Below are positions 1 to 7,462 of a stretch of 64,000 bases of DNA, piece after piece. A program made the position numbers and the translations under genes. Numbering within the stretch: position 1 is the first letter of the stretch; each line of letters opens with the position of its first letter. The DNA lies in assembly GCA_035539135.1 (NCBI GenBank), contig DATLJD010000014.1:620001-684000 (forward strand), given 5' to 3'. Origin of the DNA: JABFWF01 sp035539135 (GTDB lineage: Bacteria; Pseudomonadota; Gammaproteobacteria; Xanthomonadales; Xanthomonadaceae). The notes below the pieces were generated by a model. That model searched no databases and was not told the DNA's origin. It worked only from the letters and a program-made list of their open reading frames with translations.

Positions 1-1059
1 CCCCCGACCCTGGACGCCGCAGCGCTGGAGGACAAGTACCGGCGCGCGGCCGGCCGCGCCTGGGGCAACCACGGTTTCTACCTCGGCGCCAGCAACGACA
101 ACCTCGATGCGATCAAGGCGCTGGACCCCCGCACGGCGCCCGGCATCAAGGTGTTCATGGGCGCGTCCACCGGCAACATGCTGGTGGACGACCCGGTGGT
201 GCTCGACGGCATCTTCGCCCACGCGCCGACGCCGATCATCACCCATTGCGAGGACACGCCGCTGATCGAGGCCAACCTCGCGGAGTGGAAGGCCAGGTGC
301 GGCGACGCGGTGCCGGTCACCGCGCATCCCGACATCCGCTCGCGCGAGGCCTGCAAGCGCTCCACCGAACTCGCCATCTCGCTCGCGCGCAAGCACGGCA
401 GCCGCCTGCACGTGCTGCACATCAGCACCGCGGACGAACTGGCGCTGTTCGAGCGGGGCCCGCTGGTGCGCGCCGACGGCAGCCGCAAGCGCATCACCGC
501 CGAAACCTGCATCCACTTCCTGCGTTTCGACCGCGGCGACTACCCGGCGCTCGGCAACTTCATCAAGTGCAACCCGGCGATCAAGGACGCGAGCGATCGC
601 GAGGCGCTGGTGCGCGCGCTCGCCGACGGCGTGATCGACGTGCTGGCCACCGACCACGCGCCGCACACGCTGGAGGAGAAGTCCCGCCCCTACCTGCAGG
701 CGCCCGCCGGCCTGCCGCTGGTGCAGTTCGCGCTGCAGGCGGCGCTGGAGCTGGTGCACGAGGGCAAGCTCACCACCGCACAGGTAGTGCGCAAGTTCGC
801 GCACGCGCCGGCGCTGCTGTTCGACGTGCGCGAGCGCGGCTTCCTGCGCGAGGGCTACTGGGCGGACCTGGTGCTGGTGGATGACGCGCCGCAGCTGGTG
901 CGCCGTGAGGACGTGCTGTCCAAATGCGGCTGGTCGCCGTTCGAAGGCATGACCTTCCACACCAGGATCGCCTCGACCTGGGTCAACGGCGTGCAGGCCT
1001 GGGACGGCGTGCGCCTGGTCGGCACGCCGCAGGGACAACGGCTGGAGTTCGCGCGCTAG
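1..1059 (+). CDS. pyrC: Dihydroorotase, 5' truncated by window edge
   Basis: Zinc-dependent amidohydrolase that interconverts carbamoyl aspartate and dihydroorotate in de novo pyrimidine synthesis (cytoplasm). The reading frame is open from base 1, so the N-terminus, including the first HxH metal site, lies outside the window; 352 residues are visible. Seen: VFMGAST with the lysine segment GIK just before it, the histidine motif ITHCED, LHVLHIST, and the metal-binding aspartate motif LATDHAPHT. The C-terminal G-YWADLVLVD and WVNG segments are typical of the family. It reads convergently towards folE2 on the other strand. The short spacer after it holds two small hairpins. The PyrC function is confident; a hydantoinase/allantoinase relative is less likely given the ATDHAPH context. 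Confidence 0.9.
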   Translation, partial: PPTLDAAALEDKYRRAAGRAWGNHGFYLGASNDNLDAIKALDPRTAPGIKVFMGASTGNMLVDDPVVLDGIFAHAPTPIITHCEDTPLIEANLAEWKARCGDAVPVTAHPDIRSREACKRSTELAISLARKHGSRLHVLHISTADELALFERGPLVRADGSRKRITAETCIHFLRFDRGDYPALGNFIKCNPAIKDASDREALVRALADGVIDVLATDHAPHTLEEKSRPYLQAPAGLPLVQFALQAALELVHEGKLTTAQVVRKFAHAPALLFDVRERGFLREGYWADLVLVDDAPQLVRREDVLSKCGWSPFEGMTFHTRIASTWVNGVQAWDGVRLVGTPQGQRLEFAR

Positions 1060-1079
1060 CCGCCACGACGCATCCAGCC

Positions 1080-1108
1080 GCGGAGCTTGCTCCGCCGAGC
1101 AAAGCTCG
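1080..1108. repeat. Tandem mini-hairpins, dispersed palindrome family
   Basis: Two adjacent perfect hairpins fill the convergent spacer between pyrC and folE2: GCGGAG-cttg-CTCCGC (1080-1095) and CGAGC-aaa-GCTCG (1096-1108). The core GGAGCTTGCTCC recurs with one change at 20828 and 34348, and a related palindrome lies at 9740-9765, so this looks like a dispersed REP-like family. There is no T-tract, so it is not a classical terminator. Confidence 0.6.
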
Positions 1109-1171
1109 ACGGTTTGGGCATTCCCGTCGCCAGCGTGCCCCGTCGCTTCCGGGTCGTCGCGCGCGGGGAAG

Positions 1172-2134
1172 TCAGCCTGGTCCGTGCCCGCTGACCTTCG
1201 CCACCGCGTCGTGCGGGTGCAGGCTCTCGAAATGGGCGACCGCGGCGTCGAAGCGCTCCACCCGCGGATCGCGCGACAGCGCCGCGGCGACCCGGCGCGC
1301 GGCGTCCTCGCAGAACATCAGGTTGGCGGCGTTGAGTTCGGCGAAGGCCTGCTCGTCCTCTCGCTTGACCGCGGTCTGCACCGGCGTGCCGAGCGCGTCC
1401 TCCAGCAGGTCCGCCAGCGCCGCGACCGGCAGTTCGTCGAAGGCGGGCTTCAGCTCGACCCGCACCTCGGCGCGGCTGCGCTGCGCGTGCGGGGTCGCGG
1501 CGAGGCCGCGCTCGGATTCGAGCCAGTCGCGCACCACGTCCGGCGACAGCGGCCGCGCGGCGGCGAAGTCCTCGGCGAAGCGCTGCGCGTTGCGCTGCCG
1601 GGACAGCGCCGCGGACGCCGGGCAGGTACTCGAATATTCGACCGACAGGGTCAGTGCGAGGCGCAGGTGGCCCTCGCGCAGGGTCGCCTCCAGCACCACC
1701 GGGTAGCGCTTCCAGCCGAGGTGGCCGCTGGCGAGCGCGGCGCGCTGCAGCAGGTGGTCGTAGCGCAGCACCAGGCGCGCGCTGGCCGACAACCCGCGCT
1801 GCGAGTCGACGAAGTCCTGCAGCACACGGCGCAGCCCGGCCGGGGTGATCACCTCGCTGGCGAAGGCCTGCTGCAGCTGCAGGTACAGCCGCGACATGTG
1901 GATGCCGCGCGCGCCGGGCTGGCGCAGGTCGACCGCGACGTCGGCGGAGGCCGCGACCTGGACAGGCTGGCCGTCCGCGCCGGCGATCCGCACCGGCAAC
2001 GCGATCCCGTCCATGCCCACCCAGTCCAGCGGGCGCGCCAGCGCGACCGCGTCGTTGGCGACGTCGGGCAGCAGCGCGGGCGAGCCGGGGGTGGGGGTCA
2101 AGACGGGCGATCCGGAAGCGGACGGGGCGTGCAT
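1172..2134 (-). CDS. folE2: GTP cyclohydrolase FolE2 (type IB)
   Basis: Converts GTP to 7,8-dihydroneopterin triphosphate, the first step of tetrahydrofolate synthesis; the type IB enzyme tolerates metals other than zinc. The 320-residue product matches family length. Seen: the N-terminal LPDVAND and VGMDGIALPVRI segments, GIHMSRLYLQLQ, the central SVEYSSTCPASAALS segment carrying the catalytic cysteine region, and the C-terminal HPHDAVAKV. The start is the ATG at 2134, upstream of the conserved N-terminal segment; the longer open frame above it is low-complexity antisense read-through. It is the last gene of the minus-strand run that begins at efp, separated by 44 bases from the squalene-synthase-like gene. 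Confidence 0.9.
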   Translation of the reverse strand: MHAPSASGSPVLTPTPGSPALLPDVANDAVALARPLDWVGMDGIALPVRIAGADGQPVQVAASADVAVDLRQPGARGIHMSRLYLQLQQAFASEVITPAGLRRVLQDFVDSQRGLSASARLVLRYDHLLQRAALASGHLGWKRYPVVLEATLREGHLRLALTLSVEYSSTCPASAALSRQRNAQRFAEDFAAARPLSPDVVRDWLESERGLAATPHAQRSRAEVRVELKPAFDELPVAALADLLEDALGTPVQTAVKREDEQAFAELNAANLMFCEDAARRVAAALSRDPRVERFDAAVAHFESLHPHDAVAKVSGHGPG

Positions 2135-2178
2135 TGTAGCCGCCGGGCCGTCGACGCCCGGCCGGCGGACACAGTGTT

Positions 2179-2892
2179 TCAGCCGCGCGCCGCGTTCCAG
2201 GCGCGCCACAGCGTGCGCCAGCGCGACGCCGCCGCGCCCTGCCCCGCGATGGCCTGCAGGCGCGCGTGCAGCAGGGCGTCGCGGATGCGTTCGGCGCGCG
2301 ACGGATCGCGCACCGGCCAGCCGGCCAGCAGTTCCTCCGCCCAGGCGCGGCGCAAGGCCTGCGCATCGGCATCGGCGCCCAGGCGCGCGCGCTGCAGCAG
2401 CGGCACCGCGCCCTCGCCCTGCGCCAGCAGTTGCTCGCCCAGCAGGCGCCAGGCGGCGTCGCGCGCGGAAGCGGGTGCGTCCGCCGCGAACAGCGCGGCC
2501 GAGGTCGCGGCGAAGGCCTTCCCGGCCGGCTCCAGGGTCACCAGCGCGCGCGCCGCGTCCACCGCGCGCTCGCGCGCCTGGTGCAGCGACGGCAGGCCGG
2601 CGGCCAGCACGCCCCATGGCGCGTCGACCGGCTGCAGCAGCAGGCCGAGCGGGTGCCGGCGCGCGCCACGGGTCCAGCCGCTCAGTTCCTCCACCCACCA
2701 GCCGAGCTTGGCCTCGCCCGGGCGCGGGTCGCTGCCGCCCCAGGCGGCGTCGGTCAGCTCCTGGCGCAGCGCGAACCACGCGGCCGCGCGCTGGCGCAGC
2801 ACGTGCGGCACGAAGGTTTCCGCCACCGCCCACTCCGGCCAGCGCGCCAGCCACTTGTCGAGGAAGCCGGCGAGGGCGTCGGCGTCGCTCAT
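2179..2892 (-). CDS. Squalene/phytoene synthase-like protein
   Basis: A 237-residue protein of the squalene/phytoene synthase-like superfamily. Seen: the segment FALRQELTDAAWGG followed by KLGWWVEEL and RRHPLGLLLQP, the pattern found around the first helices of this fold. The DxxxD substrate-Mg motifs of true prenyl synthases are not visible, so carotenoid or squalene synthesis should not be assumed; non-catalytic relatives such as NDUFAF6-like assembly factors exist. The start codon at 2892 overlaps the stop of the upstream phosphatase gene as ATGA, which implies translational coupling. The precise function is unknown. Confidence 0.65.
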   Translation of the reverse strand: MSDADALAGFLDKWLARWPEWAVAETFVPHVLRQRAAAWFALRQELTDAAWGGSDPRPGEAKLGWWVEELSGWTRGARRHPLGLLLQPVDAPWGVLAAGLPSLHQARERAVDAARALVTLEPAGKAFAATSAALFAADAPASARDAAWRLLGEQLLAQGEGAVPLLQRARLGADADAQALRRAWAEELLAGWPVRDPSRAERIRDALLHARLQAIAGQGAAASRWRTLWRAWNAARG

Positions 2893-3560
2893 GGCGCCGG
2901 CCACGCGTCCGCGCGCAGCAGGTCGCGCGGCGCGTCGAGCAGGCGGTCGGCCTGCCACGCCAGCGGGTCGTCGGCGTCGAGGCGGTAGCCCCACAGCGCG
3001 GCGATCGACGGCATGCCGGCCGCGCGCGCGGCGACGATGTCGCGCTCGTCGTCGCCTACGTACACACAGTCTCCCGGGGCGACGCCGAGCACGCGCGCCG
3101 CGTGCAGCAGCGGCAGCGGATCCGGCTTGCGTACCGGCAGGCTGTCGCCGCCCACCAGCACCGCGCAACGCGCGTCCCAGTCAAGCCGCGGCAGCAGCAG
3201 GCGGGCGAGATATTCGGGCTTGTTGGTGACGATGCCCCAGCGGCTGCCCGCCGCCTCGATCGCGTCGAGGAGTTCCGCGATGCCGTCGAAGATGCCGCCG
3301 TGCCGCGCCAGTTCCTGCTCGTAGACCGCGAGGAAGCGAGGCAGCAGCGCCTCGCGCGCGGCCTCGTCCAGCATCGGGAAGGCGGTCGCCAGCATCGCCC
3401 GCGAGCCCTTCGACACGTGCGGACGCAACTGCTGCAGCGACACCGGCGGCAGCCCGTGCTCGCCGCGCAGCAATGCGAGGGTGGCGACGAAGTCGGGCGC
3501 GCTGTCGACCAGGGTGCCGTCGAGGTCGAACAGGACGAGCGGGGGGAAGCGGAGCGTCAT
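2889..3560 (-). CDS. gph: HAD phosphatase, Gph/MupP type
   Basis: HAD-superfamily hydrolase of 223 residues. Seen: motif I LFDLDGTLVDSA near the N-terminus with nucleophile and acid aspartates, a helical cap with the THR/KGSR-like segment PHVSKGSRAML, motif II IVTNKP, motif III lysine in RKPDPLPLL, and motif IV VYVGDDERDI. By homology it would be called phosphoglycolate phosphatase. However, in Pseudomonas the Gph-like gene sitting directly beside ubiG is MupP, the MurNAc-6-phosphate phosphatase of peptidoglycan recycling, and the neighbourhood here (SAH/MTA deaminase, ubiG, this gene) is the same. Substrate is therefore open. The ATG at 3560 is chosen because motif I follows within ten residues. 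It couples to the next gene by a 4-base overlap. Confidence 0.85.
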   Translation of the reverse strand: MTLRFPPLVLFDLDGTLVDSAPDFVATLALLRGEHGLPPVSLQQLRPHVSKGSRAMLATAFPMLDEAAREALLPRFLAVYEQELARHGGIFDGIAELLDAIEAAGSRWGIVTNKPEYLARLLLPRLDWDARCAVLVGGDSLPVRKPDPLPLLHAARVLGVAPGDCVYVGDDERDIVAARAAGMPSIAALWGYRLDADDPLAWQADRLLDAPRDLLRADAWPAP

Positions 3561-3601
3561 GCAAGGACTCGTGGAGAAGCGCGCCGTGGGCGGGCGCGAC
3601 G

Positions 3602-4315
3602 TCAGCCCGGCTTGCGCGCGCAGGCCAGGTAGTTGACGTCGGTACGCCGCGACAGGCGCGCGCCGTTGCGCCAGGGTTCGTAGGCGATTCCGCTGACGTC
3701 CTCCAGTTCCAGCCCTTCCGCGCGCAGCCAGGCGGCGAGCTCGGACGGACGGATGAAGTCGCGGTAGCGGTGGGTGCCGGTCGGCAGCAGGCGGGCGACG
3801 TATTCGGCGCCGACGATCGCCAGCGCGAACGCCGCCGGCGTGCGGTTGAGGGTGGACAGGAACAGGCGGCCGCCGGGCGCCAGCAGGCGCGCGCAGGCCG
3901 CGATCACCGAGCCCGGATCGGGCACGTGCTCGAGCATCTCCATGCAGGTGACCGCGTCGAAGGCGCCGGCGCTTTCGGCCGCGAGCGCTTCCACGGGCAT
4001 CTGCCGGTACTCGACCCTGCGTCCCGACTCGAGCCCGTGCAGGCGCGCGATCTTCAGCAGCTCCGGCGCGAGGTCGATCGCGGTGACCCGCGCGCCCTCG
4101 CCCGCCAGCGCCTCGCTCAGCAGGCCGCCGCCGCAGCCGACGTCGAGCACCCGCGCGTCGCGCAGCGCGACGCGTTCGGCGACGTAGCGCAGCCGCACCG
4201 GGTTGAGCGCGTGCAGTGCCTTCTGCGGGCCATCGGGATCCCACCAGCGGTGGGCCAGCGCGTCGAACTTGTCGAGTTCGGCCTGGCGGAAGTTGTCGGC
4301 GTGCGATGGCTGCAT
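3602..4315 (-). CDS. ubiG: Ubiquinone O-methyltransferase UbiG
   Basis: SAM-dependent methyltransferase that performs both O-methylations of ubiquinone synthesis, at the cytoplasmic membrane face. 237 residues, the usual size. Seen: the family N-terminus with FDALAHRWWDPDG and LHALNPVRL, glycine-rich SAM motif I VLDVGCGGGLLSE, acidic end of beta-2 in ITAIDLAP (here VTAIDLAP), MEMLEHVPDP, and the C-terminal DVNYLACARKPG. It lies between the MTA/SAH deaminase gene (41 bases upstream) and the HAD phosphatase gene (41 bases downstream). The deaminase could remove the S-adenosylhomocysteine produced by UbiG; that link is inferred from context. Confidence 0.95.
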   Translation of the reverse strand: MQPSHADNFRQAELDKFDALAHRWWDPDGPQKALHALNPVRLRYVAERVALRDARVLDVGCGGGLLSEALAGEGARVTAIDLAPELLKIARLHGLESGRRVEYRQMPVEALAAESAGAFDAVTCMEMLEHVPDPGSVIAACARLLAPGGRLFLSTLNRTPAAFALAIVGAEYVARLLPTGTHRYRDFIRPSELAAWLRAEGLELEDVSGIAYEPWRNGARLSRRTDVNYLACARKPG

Positions 4316-4356
4316 GGTGGGGTTTCCGGTTGTGCTGGCGGGCGCGCGCCAGTGGC

Positions 4357-5694
4357 TCACGCCACCCGGATCGCCGCGATCCGCTCGCGCCACTGCCGCG
4401 CGTTGGCCACCAGCGCCTGCGCGTCCATGTCGCACAGCGCGCGTTCGGCCAGCTTGCGGCGGCCGGCGATCCAGACGTCGGTGACCTGCTGGCGACCGCA
4501 GGCGTAGACCAGCTGCGAAATGACGTGGTGCAGCGGCTGGGTCTCGAGCGCGGACAGGTCCACGCAGACGAGATCGGCCTGCTTGCCGGGCTCGATCGAG
4601 CCGATCCGCTCGCCGAAACCGAGCGCGCGCGCGCCGCCCAGGGTGGCCGCCTGCAGCGCGGCGGCGGCGTCCAGTGCCGCGGCGTCCCGCGCGACCGCCT
4701 TCGCGAGCAGCGCCGCGGTGCGGGTCTCGCCGAACATGTCGAGGTCGTTGTTGCTGGCGGCGCCGTCGGTACCGATCGCGAGGTTGACCCCGGCGCTTGC
4801 CAGCGCCGCGGTCGGGCAGAAGCCGGACGCGAGCTTGAGATTGGATTCCGGGCAGTGCACCACGCTCACCCCGCGGGCCGCGCACAGCGCGATCTCGCCC
4901 TCGGTGAGCTGGGTCATGTGCACCGCGATCAAGCGGTCGTTGACCAGGCCCAGGCGGTCCAGCCGCGCCAGCGGCCGCTGCCCGTGCTTCTGCTGCGATT
5001 CGGCCACCTCGTGCGCGGTCTCGTGCACATGGCAGTGCACCGGCACGTCGAGCTGGTCCGACAGCATGCGGATGCGCTCGAAGCTGGCGTCGGACACCGT
5101 ATACGGCGCGTGCGGCGCGAACGCGGTGGCGACCAGCGGGTCGTTGCGCCACTGGTCGTGGACCTCCCCCGCGCGGTCGAAGTACTCGTCGTCGCTGCGC
5201 GCCCACGCGGTCGGGAAGTCGATCACCGGCAGCCCGACCAGTGCGCGGAAGCCGAAGCGGCGGTAGGTCGCCGCCTGCACGTCGGGGAAGAAATAGTTCT
5301 CGTTGCAGCAGGTGGTGCCGCCGCGCAGCATCTCGGCGATCGCCAGGGCGATGCCGTCGGCGACGAACTCCGGCCCGATCACCTGCGCCTCGATCGGCCA
5401 GATGTGGCCCTGCAGCCATTCCATCAGCGGCAGGTCGTCGGCGACGCCGCGCAGCAGCGTCATCGGGTTGTGCGCGTGGGCGTTGACCAGGCCGGGGATC
5501 AGCGCGGCGTCCGGCCGCGACACGGTCTCGGTCGCGACGAAGCGCGCGCGCGCCTCGGTGCGCGGCAGCACCGCGACGATCGCGCCGTCGCGCACCGCGA
5601 CGGCGTAGTCCTCCAGCACCACGCCGTGCGGCACCACCGGCACGACCCAGCCGGCTTCGACCAGCAGGTCGCAGGATTGGGGGGCGGTGGTCAT
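4357..5694 (-). CDS. mtaD: 5-methylthioadenosine/S-adenosylhomocysteine deaminase-like (TRZ/ATZ) hydrolase
   Basis: Amidohydrolase of the ATZ/TRZ/MtaD group, 445 residues, expected to deaminate methylthioadenosine or S-adenosylhomocysteine to the inosyl derivative. Seen: metal-binding histidines in GLVNAHAHNPM, LLRGVADDLPLMEWL, histidine pairs in VHCHVHETAHE and IAVHMTQL, the metal-binding aspartate in IGTDGAASNNDLDM, and the C-terminal G-x-I-x-PGKQADLVCVD signature. The ATG at 5694 lies 17 bases after the efp stop, so the two are probably cotranscribed, with ubiG following. The same deaminase-ubiG-HAD order occurs in Pseudomonas. Substrate is inferred from family and context. Confidence 0.85.
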   Translation of the reverse strand: MTTAPQSCDLLVEAGWVVPVVPHGVVLEDYAVAVRDGAIVAVLPRTEARARFVATETVSRPDAALIPGLVNAHAHNPMTLLRGVADDLPLMEWLQGHIWPIEAQVIGPEFVADGIALAIAEMLRGGTTCCNENYFFPDVQAATYRRFGFRALVGLPVIDFPTAWARSDDEYFDRAGEVHDQWRNDPLVATAFAPHAPYTVSDASFERIRMLSDQLDVPVHCHVHETAHEVAESQQKHGQRPLARLDRLGLVNDRLIAVHMTQLTEGEIALCAARGVSVVHCPESNLKLASGFCPTAALASAGVNLAIGTDGAASNNDLDMFGETRTAALLAKAVARDAAALDAAAALQAATLGGARALGFGERIGSIEPGKQADLVCVDLSALETQPLHHVISQLVYACGRQQVTDVWIAGRRKLAERALCDMDAQALVANARQWRERIAAIRVA

Positions 5695-5711
5695 GCGCGC
5701 GCCGGGGCCCG

Positions 5712-6278
5712 TCACTTCACCCGGCTGACGTACTCGCCCGAGCGGGTGTCGACCTTGATCACCTCGTCCTGGCCGACGAACAGCGGCACGCGCACCACCG
5801 CGCCGGTCTCCAGCGTGGCCGGCTTGCCGCCGCCGCCCGAGGTGTCGCCGCGCACGCCGGGATCGGTCTCGACGATCTTGAGCTCGACGAAGTTCGGCGG
5901 CTGCACCGCGATCGGGGTGCCGTTCCAGAGGGTGACCACGCACTCCTCCTCGCCCTTGAGCCACTTTTCGGCGCCGCCCATGCCGGCCTTGTCGGCCTGC
6001 ACCTGCTCGAACGACTCGGGATTCATGAAGTGCCAGTACTCGCCGTCGCCGTACAGGTACTGCATGTCGGTGTCGATCACGTCGGCGACCTCGAGCGAGT
6101 CGGTCGCCTTCATGGTGATTTCCTGCACCCGGCCGTTCTTGATGTTGCGGTACTTCACGCGGGTGAAGGCCTGGCCCTTGCCCGGCTTGACGTATTCGGT
6201 CTCGGTGATGACGCACGGATCGTTGTTGACCAGGATCTTCTGGCCGGTCTTCACGTCGTTCATGCCAAGGCTGGCCAT
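5712..6278 (-). CDS. efp: Elongation factor P
   Basis: Translation factor that rescues ribosomes stalled on polyproline stretches. 188 residues, identical in length to the E. coli protein. Seen: KOW-like N-terminal domain, the modification loop KPGKGQAF with the acceptor lysine at residue 34, the central OB domain and the C-terminal SGEYVSRVK. K34 rather than R32 indicates the beta-lysyl-lysine pathway, consistent with the divergent epmB gene 103 bases away. A strong Shine-Dalgarno (AGGAG, spacing 7) precedes the ATG. It is the first gene of the minus-strand run that extends to folE2. Confidence 0.97.
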   Translation of the reverse strand: MASLGMNDVKTGQKILVNNDPCVITETEYVKPGKGQAFTRVKYRNIKNGRVQEITMKATDSLEVADVIDTDMQYLYGDGEYWHFMNPESFEQVQADKAGMGGAEKWLKGEEECVVTLWNGTPIAVQPPNFVELKIVETDPGVRGDTSGGGGKPATLETGAVVRVPLFVGQDEVIKVDTRSGEYVSRVK

Positions 6279-6381
6279 CGGACACTCCTGCTGGGCCGCG
6301 CGCGGCGGCTAAAATGTTGGATCGGGAGGCCACGGCGCGGCGCGCCTGGCTCCACTCGGAAACGCTCGAAACAGACCCCAC

Positions 6382-7437
6382 ATGATACCTGCTGCCTCCC
6401 CGGCCCTGCAGCCCGCGGCCGTCCCCGCGGATGCCGGCGATTGGCGCCGCCTCTGGCGCGAGGCGGTGCGCGACCCGCGCGAGCTGCTCGCCCTGCTCGG
6501 CCTGCCGCAGCTCGCGGCGCGCCTGTCCGACGCCGCCGCCGCGCAATTCCCGCTGCGGGTGCCGCGCGGCTTCGTCGCGCGCATGCGCCCGGGCGACCCG
6601 CACGATCCGCTGCTGCGCCAGGTGTTGCCGCTGGACGCCGAGGAGCGCGTGGTACCGGGCTTCGTCCTCGACGCGGTCGGCGACGACGCGGCCCGCGCAG
6701 GCGCCGGGGTGCTGCGCAAGTACCGCGGCCGCGCCCTGCTGGTCGCGACCGGCAGCTGCGCGATCAACTGCCGCTACTGCTTCCGCCGCCACTTTCCCTA
6801 CGCCGAGGAAACCGCGGCGGCCGGCGGCTGGCGCGAGGCCGTCGCCGTCGTCGCCGGCGATCCCTCGATCGAGGAAGTGATCCTGTCGGGCGGCGATCCG
6901 CTGTCGCTCGCCACGGCCAAGCTGGCCGACCTTACCGACGCGCTCGCCGGCATCCCGCACCTGCGCCGGTTGCGCATCCACAGCCGGCTGCCGGTGGTGC
7001 TGCCCGAGCGCGTGGACGCGGAGCTCGCCGACTGGCTGCGCGCACTGCCCTGGCCGGTCGCGTTCGTGATCCACGCCAACCACGCCAACGAGTTCGACCC
7101 GGCGGTGGACGCCGCGCTGGCCCGCCTGCGCGCGGCCGGCGCCACCCTGCTCAACCAGGCGGTACTGCTGCGCGGGGTGAACGATTCGGTGGAGGCGCTG
7201 GCCGCGTTGTCCGAACGGGCGTACGCGGCGGGCGTGTTGCCCTATTACCTGCACCAGCTCGACCGGGTCGCCGGCACGGCCCACTTCGAGGTGGACGACG
7301 CCACCGCCTGCCGCCTGCACGCAGCGCTGGCGGCGCGGCTGTCGGGCTATCTCGTGCCGCGGCTGGTGCGCGAGGTCGCCGGCGACACCGGCAAACGGCC
7401 CGTCCGTCCGATGGACGGCGACGCGGCCATCGTGTAG
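6382..7437 (+). CDS. epmB: EF-P beta-lysylation protein EpmB (lysine 2,3-aminomutase-like)
   Basis: Radical-SAM, PLP-dependent aminomutase that makes (R)-beta-lysine for EF-P K34. 351 residues. Seen: RVPRGFVARMRPGDPHDPLLRQVLP, the radical-SAM cluster motif CAINCRYCF (CxxxCxxC), the SGGDPL motif after it, and the C-terminal segment PYYLHQLDRVAGTAHFEV with the family's DxV-G-AHF pattern. The conserved N-terminal WR segment follows the ATG at 6382 within 25 residues. Divergently arranged with efp, its substrate. The EpmA ligase gene is not in the window. TAAAAT at 6310-6315 in the shared spacer is a possible -10 box but no matching -35 is evident. Confidence 0.93.
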   Translation: MIPAASPALQPAAVPADAGDWRRLWREAVRDPRELLALLGLPQLAARLSDAAAAQFPLRVPRGFVARMRPGDPHDPLLRQVLPLDAEERVVPGFVLDAVGDDAARAGAGVLRKYRGRALLVATGSCAINCRYCFRRHFPYAEETAAAGGWREAVAVVAGDPSIEEVILSGGDPLSLATAKLADLTDALAGIPHLRRLRIHSRLPVVLPERVDAELADWLRALPWPVAFVIHANHANEFDPAVDAALARLRAAGATLLNQAVLLRGVNDSVEALAALSERAYAAGVLPYYLHQLDRVAGTAHFEVDDATACRLHAALAARLSGYLVPRLVREVAGDTGKRPVRPMDGDAAIV

Positions 7438-7462
7438 AACCAGCCGGATCACGGAGAACCGC

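Noticed and set aside
6310..6315. TAAAAT in the efp-epmB spacer as an epmB -10 box
   Set aside because: No recognisable -35 at the right distance in this GC-rich spacer, so it is only mentioned in the epmB entry.
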